Part shown: in pieces, positions 17,601 to 26,754 of the stretch
Position numbering within the stretch: position 1 is the stretch's first letter
Layout: each line of letters starts with the position of its first letter
The notes under the pieces: generated by a model
The model's input: only the letters and a program-made list of their open reading frames with translations
Told to the model about the DNA's origin: nothing
Databases searched by the model: none
Source: Candidatus Babela massiliensis
GTDB taxonomy: Bacteria > Babelota > Babeliae > Babelales > Babelaceae
Length of the DNA stretch: 64,000 bases
Assembly (NCBI RefSeq): GCF_000513475.1
Contig: NC_023003.1
Coordinates: 310,001-374,000, forward strand
Direction of reading: 5' to 3'
Translations under genes and position numbers: made by a program

Positions 17601-20600
17601 TCACTTGAACTAAATCCATTAGGACCTGTCCAATTATAGCCATAACTATCACTCCCTCCACTTACTATCGAATTTAAAGTTATAGTACTACCTTGACAGA
17701 TAATACTTTGTGAAGGAGATATAGATAGAGTTAAATCGGGATATACAGTTATATTAATTATTTGCTGGGAAGTACAGCCAGTAGAATCAGTAACCGTTAA
17801 AGTATAATTACCTGAATATAAAGTAGTAGCATTAGATATGCTAATTGATTGAGAAGAAGAAGTAAATCCATTAGGACCCGCCCAATTATAAGTATAATTA
17901 CCATCACCACCCGATACACTTGATGATATACTTATAGTACCACCTGCACATATTGGATTTTGAGCAGGAATAAGCGTTATATTAATCTCAGGTAAAACAG
18001 TTATGTTTGAACTAGCAACACCCGAATCCAATATCACTGAATCAGTAACCGTTAATACATAATTTCCTGAATTGGCTGTTGTTGCATTAGCTATATTAAT
18101 ATCTGTCTCTACTGAACTAAATCCATTAGGACCTGACCAACTATAATTATAATTACCACTTCCACCAGTAACATTAGAGTTCAAGGAAATAACATTATCA
18201 GTACATATAATATCTGAAGATGGAGTAACGGTAACAATAATAGTTGATTGAACAATTACTTCTGAGCTAGAAACCCCATAACATCCATTACTATCAGTGA
18301 CTGCTAAAGTATATGTACCAGTATTAGATGCCATAGTATTAACTATGTTAACATTTGGATCATTAGAAATAAATCCATTAGGTCCTACCCAAGAATAAGT
18401 ATAAGGAGCTGTCCCTCCGGTAACTGTTGACATAATACTCAAAGTATCTCCAGTCGATAAAGTTACTGAAGCAGGATTTAAATTCACGTTAACTAGCGAA
18501 TTAACAGAAACAGTAGAAGTTGCTGTGTCAGTACAACCATTACTATCTGTTACTATAACTTGATAAATTCCAGAATTTACAGAATTAACATTAGAAATTG
18601 AAATAGAATCATTATTTGAATAAAATCCACTGGGTCCACTCCACAAATAAGTGTATATGCCTGAACCTCCACTGACTTGAGCAGATAAATTGATAGTTCC
18701 TCCTACACATACATCTAATGTATTAGGTGCTATACTGGCTACTAAATCTGAATTAACAGTAACAGTAGAAGAACCACTTATCGCACAACCAGAGGAATCG
18801 GTTACAGTTATATTATATGTACCAGAATTTGAAGAACTGACATTATTAATAGTAATAGTTTTTAAGTTAGATATAAATCCATTGGGACCCGACCAACTAT
18901 AATTATAGCCCCCACTTCCTCCACTTATATCCGCTGTTATATTTAAATCACTTCCAGGACATAAAACAATAGAACTAGGTTGGACTGAGAGATTTAATTC
19001 AGATCCTACACTTATACTAGCAGTATCTGTAGAAAAGCACTCATTAGAATCAGTTACTGTAACCGTATAAGTGCCTGTATTTGCATTTGTTGCATTAGGT
19101 ATAATAATGGGATTAGATGTAGATGTAAAATCATTAGGACCTACCCAACTATAATTATAACCTCCTGCTCCTCCTGTCACTTGAGCTGTTAAATTAATAG
19201 TACTTCCATAACATATATTTGACATAGACGGAGTTACCGCAACTATAATCTCTGAATCAACTCCTATAGATATAGAGCTACTCGCTTGACAACCATTTGA
19301 ATCTGTTACTGTTAATTGATATGTACCTCCATTTAAAGGCGTAACATTAGGAATATTTACTGAAGTTCCTGTTGATGAATAACCATTAGGACCTGTCCAA
19401 CCATAATTATAAACTCCACTTCCTCCTGAGACTTGCGCTGTTAAATTTATAGTGCTATTTGCACAAAATATAGTTTGATTAGAAACTATATCAACAGAAA
19501 GTGCAGGATTAACATTTATACTAGAAACATCTGTACCTATACAACCGTTAGAATCGGTAACTGTAACAGTATATGTTCCACTATTTAATAAAGTTGCACT
19601 TGATATATTAATTGGATTATTTGTCGAAGAATAACCATTTGGACCTAACCATTGATAACTATAGATCCCACTACCCCCTGAAACATTTGCCAATAACTCT
19701 ATAGATTCGCCAACGCAAACTGTTAATTGAGAAGGTGTAACTTCAACAATAACTGGAGTGCTAACTGCTATATCTATTGACCCTATTTCTACACAGTTAT
19801 TTGCATCAGTAACAGTTACTTGATAAATTCCAGAATTTGCTTGGCTAACATTAGGAATATTAACAGGATTTAATGTTGATGTAAAACCATTAGGCCCTGT
19901 CCAATTATAACTATAACCTCCTGCACCTCCTGTCACTTGAGCTGTAAGATTTATTGTACCTCCAGGACAAACCGTTGGTTGAGTAGATACAACAGAAAGA
20001 TTAATCTCTGATCCTACAACAACACTAGCATTACCAGTACCCATACAACCAGCACTATCAATTACAACTACCGTATAAGTACCCGTATTGCTTGTTGTTG
20101 CATTAGGTATACTAATAGGATTTCCTATGCCGGAAAAACCATTAGGCCCTGTCCAGATATAACTATTATATACATTAGATCCACCAGTTGCTTGAGCTGT
20201 CAAACTTATTGCTCCATCATAACATATATTTGAAAAACTAGGAGTTATAGAAACAGTAATCTCAGGCAATACATTAACATTGGCCGAAGAAGTACTAGTA
20301 CATAAATTAGAATCAGTTATGGTAACTGTATAAGTGCCACTGTTTGATATATTTGCATTAGATATGCTGATAGGATTAGATGTTGATGTAAATCCATTAG
20401 GACCCGTCCAGATATAACTATAACCTCCGCTACCTCCTGTTGCTTGCGCTGTTAAATTTATAATTCCAGAAGAACATATAGACTGTTGAGAAGGACTTAT
20501 TAAAGAAGTTAATTGAAAATTAACTATAACAGTTGAAGTCGCAGTTCCTGTACAGCCATTAGAATCGGTCACAGTTACTGTATAAGTTCCCATATTTAAT

Positions 20601-22690
20601 AAAGTAGCATTGGATACGCTAATCGAACTTGAGACTGCAGTAAAACCATTAGGACCAGCCCAGCTATAACTATAACTTCCTGAACCTCCTGTCACTTGAG
20701 CATCCAAGTTTATTGTATCATCATAACATACTGTTAATTGTGAAGGACTTACAAAAACATTTACATTACTATTAACTGTAACTATAGTACTACCCGAAGC
20801 ACTGCAATTATTAGAGTCTACAACATTAACAGTATAAGTTCCCGCATTTGCTGATGTAACATTACTAATGGTTACAGGATTGGCTGTAGATACAAAGCCA
20901 TTAGGACCAGACCAGCTATAACTATAACTTCCTGAACCTCCTGTTACTTGAGCAGACAAAATTACATTTGAGTTAGAGCATACAACCGCAGGTGTAGCAG
21001 AGACATTAACAATAATTTGAGAATCTACAGTTACCTCAGTTGAAGCATTACCAGTACAACCATAAAGTGAATCAGTTACTATCACACTATAAGTACCAGA
21101 ATTTTGAGTCGTTGCATTATTAATAATAATTGGATTACTAGTAGAACTAAACCCATTAGGCCCTGACCATTGATACGTATAATTACCACTACCTCCACTC
21201 ACAACAGCTAATATGTCAATAGTACTACCTATACATAAATTATCTCTTGGATTAATAATAACCGGACATAACAAATCATAAGAAGTAGGATTTAAAAGAA
21301 CTGTTAAAGAAGTACAAGTAATTGGCAAAGATGTATTAGGAAATCCCGAGGTATCTCCTAGATTACTTGAGGTATAAGAACCATTATTATTAGTAGCAGT
21401 TGCACTTATATAATAAGGAGGCGTTAAAGCTGTAGTAGGCAAAGTAAAAGTAGCAGTAAACGCAGCATTTGCAGAAACTATTACGTCAGCTCCAGAAATA
21501 TATTGTTGTCCTTCATTGATAGAATTATTTGCATCATTTAAAAAAAATTGAATAAGCATAGTACCTCCTCCAGAAGCTGCCGCGGGTGCTATACCAGAAA
21601 CTGTAATACTATTGCCTGAAAAAGATGCACTTATCAAATTAGGAGCTGCTTGATAATGATTCCCTCCGTCTATTAAGAAAATACCTCCTTGAGTATTATC
21701 ATAAATATTATTAGATAAAATAGAATTGTATTGACCACTACCATTAGCAACAGCTATACCTCCGCCACCATTTTCTTGAGTTGCAGTATTACCGTTAATA
21801 ACATTATTTAAAATCTTGTTATTATAACTATTAATATAAATTCCACCGCCATCATAACCGGAAATGTTATTACTGATTATGTTATTCTGTAAAGTATTAT
21901 TGAAAGCATTAATATAAACACCTCCGCCTCCATTTACACTACTATTTGAAGCATTATTTCCAGAAATAGTATTATTACTTAAGATATTATTAGAACCAGT
22001 AATATAAATACCTCCCCCTCCAGCAGTATTAGTTGTAGTGTTATTGCTAACAGTATTTCCAGTTAATGTATTATTACTACTACTGACAAAAATACCACCT
22101 CCACCATTATTACTTGAAGTATTATTGGTAACTATATTATTAGTTATAGTATTACTATTTAAATTAATAAAAATACCACCACCGCCATTAGAAGCATTGT
22201 TATTAGTGATAGTATTACTGCTTATGCTATTATTAGTTCCATTGATAAATATACCACTATTACTATTACCACTTATGGTATTATTAGAGACGATACTATT
22301 AGAGCTATTTATATAAACTGCATTACCTGAATTATTGCCTATAATATTTAGATTAGTAATAGTACAGCTACTATTACCAATAAAAAAAGTATTTCCAGAA
22401 GAAATACCTGATCCGTTAATTGTTATTTGATTAGAACCACTTAATACAAGACCCTGAATCGTCAAGTTAGAGACTCCAATATACAATTGACTAGTCAAAT
22501 TAATAGTTTGACCAGCCAAAGAATTTGAAAAAACAATAGTATCACCAGAAGAAGCAGTCCCAATATAGTATCTTAAAGTACCAGAAGTATAAGTATCATT
22601 AGTACTAGTTACCGTATAAATTGCAGCATCAACTTTAAAAATAGTAAATAATAAAAGAATATAATAAAAATAATCATTAATTTTAAACAT
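14639..22690 (-). CDS. Giant surface adhesin: beta-helix head plus about 26 Ig/PKD-like repeats
   Basis: A 2,683-residue exported protein. I take the ATG at 22690 (GAGG just upstream); the longer frame uses TTG at 22720 with no Shine-Dalgarno sequence and abuts a terminator. Order: signal peptide (about 1-22); a right-handed beta-helix-like region (about 25-340) of short NNT/SNN repeats with Gly-rich GGGGIFI turns, introduced by the SGTLRYYI/GDTIVF pattern of Pmp-like proteins; a linker; then about 26 repeats of roughly 86 residues, 24 of them canonical (GGSGxYxYxWxGPNGF...GTYTVTVTDSNGC), each with two cysteines. There is no LPXTG or type IX C-terminal domain; it ends KYCSS. Likely cell attachment, though how it is anchored is unclear. 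Confidence 0.87.
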   Translation of the reverse strand: MFKINDYFYYILLLFTIFKVDAAIYTVTSTNDTYTSGTLRYYIGTASSGDTIVFSNSLAGQTINLTSQLYIGVSNLTIQGLVLSGSNQITINGSGISSGNTFFIGNSSCTITNLNIIGNNSGNAVYINSSNSIVSNNTISGNSNSGIFINGTNNSISSNTITNNNASNGGGGIFINLNSNTITNNIVTNNTSSNNGGGGIFVSSSNNTLTGNTVSNNTTTNTAGGGGIYITGSNNILSNNTISGNNASNSSVNGGGGVYINAFNNTLQNNIISNNISGYDGGGIYINSYNNKILNNVINGNTATQENGGGGIAVANGSGQYNSILSNNIYDNTQGGIFLIDGGNHYQAAPNLISASFSGNSITVSGIAPAAASGGGTMLIQFFLNDANNSINEGQQYISGADVIVSANAAFTATFTLPTTALTPPYYISATATNNNGSYTSSNLGDTSGFPNTSLPITCTSLTVLLNPTSYDLLCPVIINPRDNLCIGSTIDILAVVSGGSGNYTYQWSGPNGFSSTSNPIIINNATTQNSGTYSVIVTDSLYGCTGNASTEVTVDSQIIVNVSATPAVVCSNSNVILSAQVTGGSGSYSYSWSGPNGFVSTANPVTISNVTSANAGTYTVNVVDSNNCSASGSTIVTVNSNVNVFVSPSQLTVCYDDTINLDAQVTGGSGSYSYSWAGPNGFTAVSSSISVSNATLLNMGTYTVTVTDSNGCTGTATSTVIVNFQLTSLISPSQQSICSSGIINLTAQATGGSGGYSYIWTGPNGFTSTSNPISISNANISNSGTYTVTITDSNLCTSTSSANVNVLPEITVSITPSFSNICYDGAISLTAQATGGSNVYNSYIWTGPNGFSGIGNPISIPNATTSNTGTYTVVVIDSAGCMGTGNASVVVGSEINLSVVSTQPTVCPGGTINLTAQVTGGAGGYSYNWTGPNGFTSTLNPVNIPNVSQANSGIYQVTVTDANNCVEIGSIDIAVSTPVIVEVTPSQLTVCVGESIELLANVSGGSGIYSYQWLGPNGYSSTNNPINISSATLLNSGTYTVTVTDSNGCIGTDVSSINVNPALSVDIVSNQTIFCANSTINLTAQVSGGSGVYNYGWTGPNGYSSTGTSVNIPNVTPLNGGTYQLTVTDSNGCQASSSISIGVDSEIIVAVTPSMSNICYGSTINLTAQVTGGAGGYNYSWVGPNDFTSTSNPIIIPNATNANTGTYTVTVTDSNECFSTDTASISVGSELNLSVQPSSIVLCPGSDLNITADISGGSGGYNYSWSGPNGFISNLKTITINNVSSSNSGTYNITVTDSSGCAISGSSTVTVNSDLVASIAPNTLDVCVGGTINLSAQVSGGSGIYTYLWSGPSGFYSNNDSISISNVNSVNSGIYQVIVTDSNGCTDTATSTVSVNSLVNVNLNPASVTLSTGDTLSIMSTVTGGTAPYTYSWVGPNGFISNDPNVNIVNTMASNTGTYTLAVTDSNGCYGVSSSEVIVQSTIIVTVTPSSDIICTDNVISLNSNVTGGSGNYNYSWSGPNGFSSVETDINIANATTANSGNYVLTVTDSVILDSGVASSNITVLPEINITLIPAQNPICAGGTISISSSVSGGDGNYTYNWAGPNGFTSSSQSISISNATTLYSGNYTLTVTDSTGCTSQQIINITVYPDLTLSISPSQSIICQGSTITLNSIVSGGSDSYGYNWTGPNGFSSSDSSITISNASMINTGTYILTVTDLLAGCSSIASATVLVLEGINLTVIPLQSTVCSGGSINISTQVSGGSGSYSYSWTGPNDFTSNLPNININNVTSLNSGLYVVQVNDSSGCTASASSSIEVSSVAVSVSPSQLTVCSSDTINLTAQVSGGSGNYSYSWTGPTGFTSTSNSINITNATVANTGVYQVIVTDSIGCTSTSFASVLVNPDINVSIFPSLISTCPGSSLTITAVISGGSGIYDYNWIYPDGTTPNATTSITINNISSENAGVYTLNVIDSNGCQASTTSNIEVYPELEVSISPDELRACVGQRFILTAEPIGGSGIYNSYSWQGPNGFFTNSNPIVIEDATQLNTGSYKVTVIDSNGCQASAISNVTINPAIDVFIVPDQLRICSQGTINLNAIVSGGNAVYNYLWSGPNGFTSNLPSITINNATLLNSGDYTVLVSDVDVDGCVSMASANVLVDLPLNVNIVPNELFSCYGASVTFNSNVTGGIGAYNYNWTGPNGFGSDQPNITLNNVEPSNSGTYTLTVTDSFQCLSTTTAHLTVDPEINVNTFPKNANVCLGGSLNIISVVSGGSGIYSYNWTGPNGFSSNQPNVTLNNVNLSNTGTYTLTVTDARGCSVISSSDVNVLSELTVTVTPDQLLTCTGNTITLVAEVIQRNALYSYSWAGPNGFTADTQSIIIENVTSANTGTYTVTVRDADGCLGVGVANVRVAPTIDVSVRYYNEQSPICSGGTLSLVACPSNGSVPYTFSWTGPNGFNSDYQLIVIDNVSSLNSGTYYVTVTDANGCIGTSSFDVIIEDFSVVISPNVQNICYGNSATFQANVICGSGNYTYNWTGPGIIGATNTQSINVSSTLEPGNYIYTVTVTDMITGNVITTFASLNISKAEVLLTASATQIVEGDMVLLTATPISGIPPFTFIWSDGFVQSGDSAVSRLVTPTSTDNNYSVYVVDAIGCPSDPSVRVVIKFSPGPRSNLSRLIHEKYCSS
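14705..21285 (-). repeat. Tandem array of about 26 Ig/PKD-like protein repeats
   Basis: I counted 24 canonical units by the WxGPNGF-type hexads, plus two degenerate units at the C-terminal end (boundaries approximate). Unit length is close to 86 codons. Units differ from each other at both protein and synonymous positions, so this is an old array and not freshly copied. One early Cys and the Cys of DSNGC recur in most units and probably form a disulfide in each domain. Confidence 0.85.
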
Positions 22691-22721
22691 AAAGCCTCTA
22701 ATAAAATTAAATTTAAACAAA

Positions 22722-22753
22722 AAAAAGTAGTAGATTGAAATCTACTACTTTTT
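22722..22753. terminator. topA terminator abutting the adhesin gene
   Basis: Perfect 13-bp arms (22722-22734 and 22741-22753) with a 6-base loop and T-runs on both sides. On the minus strand it follows topA and lies about 32 bp before the adhesin ATG. Confidence 0.8.
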
Positions 22754-22826
22754 AATAATTCAGAGTCAAGATTTATGGTAAAATTAATATAGTAAGTAAC
22801 TTAAAGAATACTTAATAATTTTTTAT

Positions 22827-25085
22827 TTACTTATTTTTACACTCTTTGTTAGCACAATAAAAACGAGGATTACCTTCTTTATCTAATTTTTTTAAAAGAA
22901 AAGGCCACTTACATTCTGAACAAGAAATTCGTTCAGTTTCACCAGAAGTTATAAATTTGCAATTAGGATAGTTGCTACATCCCCAAAATCTAGAACCTTT
23001 AAACATTCTTTGAATAACATCGCCAGTTTGGCATAAGGGACAATTAAACCCGGCCTTAACCTGTTGAACATAATTACATTTAGGATAACCAGAGCAAGCT
23101 ATAAATTTGCCGTATTTACCCTGTAACTGTCTTAATTTATGCTCACATTTAGGACAATTTTCTTCAAGTACAATTAATTCTGATTCTATAAGTCTAATCG
23201 TTCCATCTTCAAGGCGCTCAAAGTTACTAGTAAAATCACACTCAGGATAATTATTACATCCAACAAATGGACCACTTTTACCAAATCTAATTAAGAGCTC
23301 TCCAGTTGCACATTTGGGACAAGTCATCCCGGTTTTTTGAGCAATTTTTTTGTTATCTTCGCCCTTAAAAGTTTCCAAATCTTTTTCAAAGTCGTTATAG
23401 AATAAATTAATTAGATTATCTCTTTGCAACTCTCCATTAGCTATCTTATCAAGATCTTTTTCCATATTTGCTGTAAATTTTAAGTCCATAATCTTAGAAA
23501 GATTTTGACTCAACATTTTAGTAACAACCGTACCAAGCTCCGTTGGTACAAATCTTTTTTTGTTATCTATTGTAGTATAAGATCTTAACTGTATAGTCTT
23601 TAATATAGTTGCATAAGTACTAGGTCTTCCTATCCCTTCTTTTTCTAATTCTTTTACCAAAGAAGCTTCTGTAAATCGTGGGGGAGCTTGAGTAAAATGC
23701 TGCTTAGGATCAATATCTTTCTTATTTAAAGACATATTTTCTTCAATCTCTGCCGGAATAGTAACTTTTTTATCTTTCTCATCACTATCTTGAGAGTCTT
23801 CAGTGTCATTATATACTTTTAAAAAGCCATCAAATATTAAAGTTGAACCTGTAACTTTAAAGATAAATGGTCCTCCTTCAATCGACACTTGTCTTTGAGC
23901 ATATTGAGCTGGCTTCATTTGACATGAGACAAATCTTTTCCAAATTAAGTCATATAATTTAGCTTGATCAGAAGAAACATATTTCTTTACATATTCAGGC
24001 GTCAAAGTTATATCTATAGGCCTTATTGCCTCATGAGCATCTTGAGCTGATCCACTCTTTGTATAAGCATTGGCCTTTGGAGGTAAATACTCTTTTGAGT
24101 AAGTGTCAGTTATAAATTTACGAGTTTGCTTTATTGCTACATCAGATATTCTTAAAGAATCGGTTCTCATATAAGTAATTAAAGCAATAGGCGTAGAAGC
24201 ATCCTCAAGAGGTACCCCCTCATAAAGTTTTTGAGCGATTTGCATAGTTTTTTGAACATTAAAACCCAAACGATTATAAGCAACTTGCTGTAAAGTACTT
24301 GTCATAAAAGGGGCTAAAGGATTTTTTAATCTATTAGTATCTTTTATAGATATTATTTTATAATCGTGGTTTTTAATTTCTTCAACTATCTTGTCAGCTT
24401 TTTCTTTATTTTCTATTTTCGGTTTTTTCTTATTAATTTGAACTAAAGGTGCTATAATCGTTATAGATTTTTTATCAACTTTAGAAATAAAAGTAACCTC
24501 AATCGACCAATATTCTTCAGGTTTAAAATTAACTATTTCTTCTTCTCTATCTACAATCAACTTTAAAGCAACAGACTGCACTCGTCCTGCTGAAAGACCT
24601 TTTGCTATCTTTCGCCACAAAACCGGGGATACTTCATACCCTACCAAACGATCAAGCACTCTTCTTGCTTGTTGAGCATTAACTTTATTTAAATTAACTG
24701 AAGATGGATTAGAAATTGCTTCCTCTATTGCTAATTTTGTAATTTCGTTAAAAGTTATACGATGTATCCTACTTTTATCTTTTACTATTTTAAGTAGTTC
24801 CTGCTCAACATGCCAAGCAATAATTTCCCCTTCACGATCAGGATCAGGAGCTAAAAAAATTTCATCGGCATTTTTTGCTTCTTTCTTAATCTCAGATATA
24901 GTTTTATCTTTACCCTCTAAAACTTCATAATCGATCTTTATTTCGCCATTAAAAGATACTCCAAGCTTTTTAGAAGGCAAATCTTTAATATGTCCCAAAG
25001 TGGAAACAATCTTAAAATCTTTACCTAAAAACTTAGATATAGTCTTTATTTTTGCCGGTGACTCAACTATTAACAGCTTTTTCAT
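22827..25085 (-). CDS. topA: DNA topoisomerase I
   Basis: A 752-residue type IA topoisomerase that relaxes negative supercoils. I start at the ATG giving MKKLLIVESPAK, the canonical family N-terminus; the open frame continues 14 codons upstream without a ribosome site. It has a Toprim domain (DPDREGEIIAWH), SAGRVQSVAL, the catalytic tyrosine in ITYMRTDS, and four C-terminal zinc ribbons of the CxxC...C type, two with the GC(N/S)NYP.C pattern. Length is normal for TopA with four zinc modules. It is followed by a strong terminator. Confidence 0.95.
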   Translation of the reverse strand: MKKLLIVESPAKIKTISKFLGKDFKIVSTLGHIKDLPSKKLGVSFNGEIKIDYEVLEGKDKTISEIKKEAKNADEIFLAPDPDREGEIIAWHVEQELLKIVKDKSRIHRITFNEITKLAIEEAISNPSSVNLNKVNAQQARRVLDRLVGYEVSPVLWRKIAKGLSAGRVQSVALKLIVDREEEIVNFKPEEYWSIEVTFISKVDKKSITIIAPLVQINKKKPKIENKEKADKIVEEIKNHDYKIISIKDTNRLKNPLAPFMTSTLQQVAYNRLGFNVQKTMQIAQKLYEGVPLEDASTPIALITYMRTDSLRISDVAIKQTRKFITDTYSKEYLPPKANAYTKSGSAQDAHEAIRPIDITLTPEYVKKYVSSDQAKLYDLIWKRFVSCQMKPAQYAQRQVSIEGGPFIFKVTGSTLIFDGFLKVYNDTEDSQDSDEKDKKVTIPAEIEENMSLNKKDIDPKQHFTQAPPRFTEASLVKELEKEGIGRPSTYATILKTIQLRSYTTIDNKKRFVPTELGTVVTKMLSQNLSKIMDLKFTANMEKDLDKIANGELQRDNLINLFYNDFEKDLETFKGEDNKKIAQKTGMTCPKCATGELLIRFGKSGPFVGCNNYPECDFTSNFERLEDGTIRLIESELIVLEENCPKCEHKLRQLQGKYGKFIACSGYPKCNYVQQVKAGFNCPLCQTGDVIQRMFKGSRFWGCSNYPNCKFITSGETERISCSECKWPFLLKKLDKEGNPRFYCANKECKNK

Positions 25086-25188
25086 TATTTTGTTAGATAC
25101 CCCCCAATAGTTAAAATACTTAATCATATAAATATATATAATTTTAAAAGAAACAATGACAAAAAGTCAAATATTAAAATTAAACAAA

Positions 25189-25818
25189 TTATTCTAAGTT
25201 ATTAATTATACCTGAAAAATACAATGTTTCTTCTAGTGGATTACTAGCTCCGGTTATTGCTTTAGATATAACTATGCCATTAGCTCCTATTGATAGGATT
25301 TCAGCTATATTTTCTCTTGTTATGTTAGAAGCTATAAATACAGGTAATTGAGTATTACCTTTAACGATTTCCCAACGTTCATGAAATACCGCTTGGACAT
25401 CTTCTGAAGAAGGCTTATGAAATAGAAGAGCATCCACTCCTAAACTTTTTGCTTCTAAAGCAGACTGACCTACGGAACTAGCATCAGTTAGATCCAACAT
25501 AATTTTTTTACCAAATTCATGAGCAACTAAACATGCTGTATGAATTACATTTCTTGGAGCACCAGCCATAACGGTTATCCAATCAGCTCCTGCTTGAGCA
25601 AAAAGAGAAACAGCATCTTTACTTTGATCAACTATTTTAGCATTTGCCAATATCGTTTTTTGAGGAAAATTTTGTTTAAATTTTTTAACAGATTCCTCAC
25701 CATATTTATATATCAGCAAAGCTCCAACCTCCAGAATATCAAAATGACTTTCTATTTCTTGCGCAATATTAATAGCCTTATCAAGGTCAGTAATATCAAA
25801 GGATATCTGAAATTTCAT
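25189..25818 (-). CDS. Hexulose-6-phosphate synthase / KGPDC-like TIM-barrel protein
   Basis: This 209-residue protein belongs to the orotidine-phosphate-decarboxylase suprafamily. It aligns along its whole length with HxlA-type hexulose-6-phosphate synthase and 3-keto-gulonate-6-phosphate decarboxylase, which act in formaldehyde fixation, ribulose-phosphate supply or ascorbate breakdown. Asp8, Glu30, Lys61 and Asp64 are present, but the first Asp of the DxKxxD signature is Asn59. Whether this blocks catalysis or shifts the reaction is open. No partner isomerase is adjacent. Confidence 0.75.
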   Translation of the reverse strand: MKFQISFDITDLDKAINIAQEIESHFDILEVGALLIYKYGEESVKKFKQNFPQKTILANAKIVDQSKDAVSLFAQAGADWITVMAGAPRNVIHTACLVAHEFGKKIMLDLTDASSVGQSALEAKSLGVDALLFHKPSSEDVQAVFHERWEIVKGNTQLPVFIASNITRENIAEILSIGANGIVISKAITGASNPLEETLYFSGIINNLE

Positions 25819-25933
25819 ATATTATATTCCTTATAAAAAGTTTGATATAGGATACTCTAATAGTTTAGCATGTTTTTTCAAACCTGAAAAATAATTTAAG
25901 CATCCAGAGAAACTAAATATACACTTAAGAAGG

Positions 25934-26671
25934 CTAATTTGCTACTCTTTGTTGATAAACGTCTTCCTTAAACTCTGATTTTAAATTTACCGGCGCAAAA
26001 TATTGTCTAACTTTTAAAAATCTAAATACGTTTAATACCGAATCAGGGTTTTTTATTAAATAAATATCAGGTAAAAGCAAATTTTCACCTCCTATTGCAG
26101 ATGTTTGACCTAACGGTACAAAAAAATTTTTAGGATCTAGAAATAATATAATCGAATCATATGGAATAATTTTATTTAAACTTAAAGGTTGTTCACTTAT
26201 GTACCAATTGTATACTTGATCTTGAACGCTTTCTTTACGTTCAATTGAGTAATATTTAAAATTAGCTTTAGGATCTACAACAAATCCTAAAATAGTATTT
26301 GGATTATTTGGATTTTGAAATACCGGCTTAATATCTTGAGTAAGAAGAAGATTAATTTTGGGCAGAGCTGTTTGTCTTGAAAAAGATATCTGACCATTGT
26401 GATTAGAATATGTAGAATAACCAGCATAAGAAGCATATATACCTACTTCAGGATGTTTAATTAAACTACTATTTATAATTTTAAAGAATTTTTTCTGTAA
26501 ATCTTTTGCTTGATTTAAGTTTTTTATTTTTTGACTTTCAAGTTCTTTTTCATTTTGAATAGTCAAAGGTTTAATAAAAAACGTTAGTATGTAAGGATTT
26601 AGTTGTTTATTTGCACAAAATATAGCATTATATACTAATAAAAGCGTTAAAATTAAAAGTCTTTTATTCAT
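25934..26671 (-). CDS. Secreted protein of unknown family
   Basis: A 245-residue protein with a clean signal peptide (MNKRLLILTLLLVYNAIFCA, cleavage about residue 19-20). The mature part is mixed alpha/beta with several Tyr/Asn-rich stretches, no transmembrane segment and no cysteine cluster. I do not recognise a domain. It is a single gene between the hexulose-synthase-like gene and divergent rsmG, with no visible terminator of its own. Confidence 0.7.
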   Translation of the reverse strand: MNKRLLILTLLLVYNAIFCANKQLNPYILTFFIKPLTIQNEKELESQKIKNLNQAKDLQKKFFKIINSSLIKHPEVGIYASYAGYSTYSNHNGQISFSRQTALPKINLLLTQDIKPVFQNPNNPNTILGFVVDPKANFKYYSIERKESVQDQVYNWYISEQPLSLNKIIPYDSIILFLDPKNFFVPLGQTSAIGGENLLLPDIYLIKNPDSVLNVFRFLKVRQYFAPVNLKSEFKEDVYQQRVAN

Positions 26672-26754
26672 CTATTTTTATAAGTAATTTAATTTTTAAT
26701 ATTTTACTTTTTTATTTAAATTTAACAAATAACAACAAATAAAGTCTACATTTT

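Noticed and set aside
22038-22316. Plus-strand frame rich in Leu, Pro and Val inside the adhesin gene
   Set aside because: A shadow of the repetitive beta-helix codons on the minus strand; low complexity and no ribosome site.
22691-22720. TTG at 22720 as the adhesin start
   Set aside because: No ribosome site, and it touches the topA terminator. The ATG at 22690 has GAGG upstream and begins the signal peptide region.
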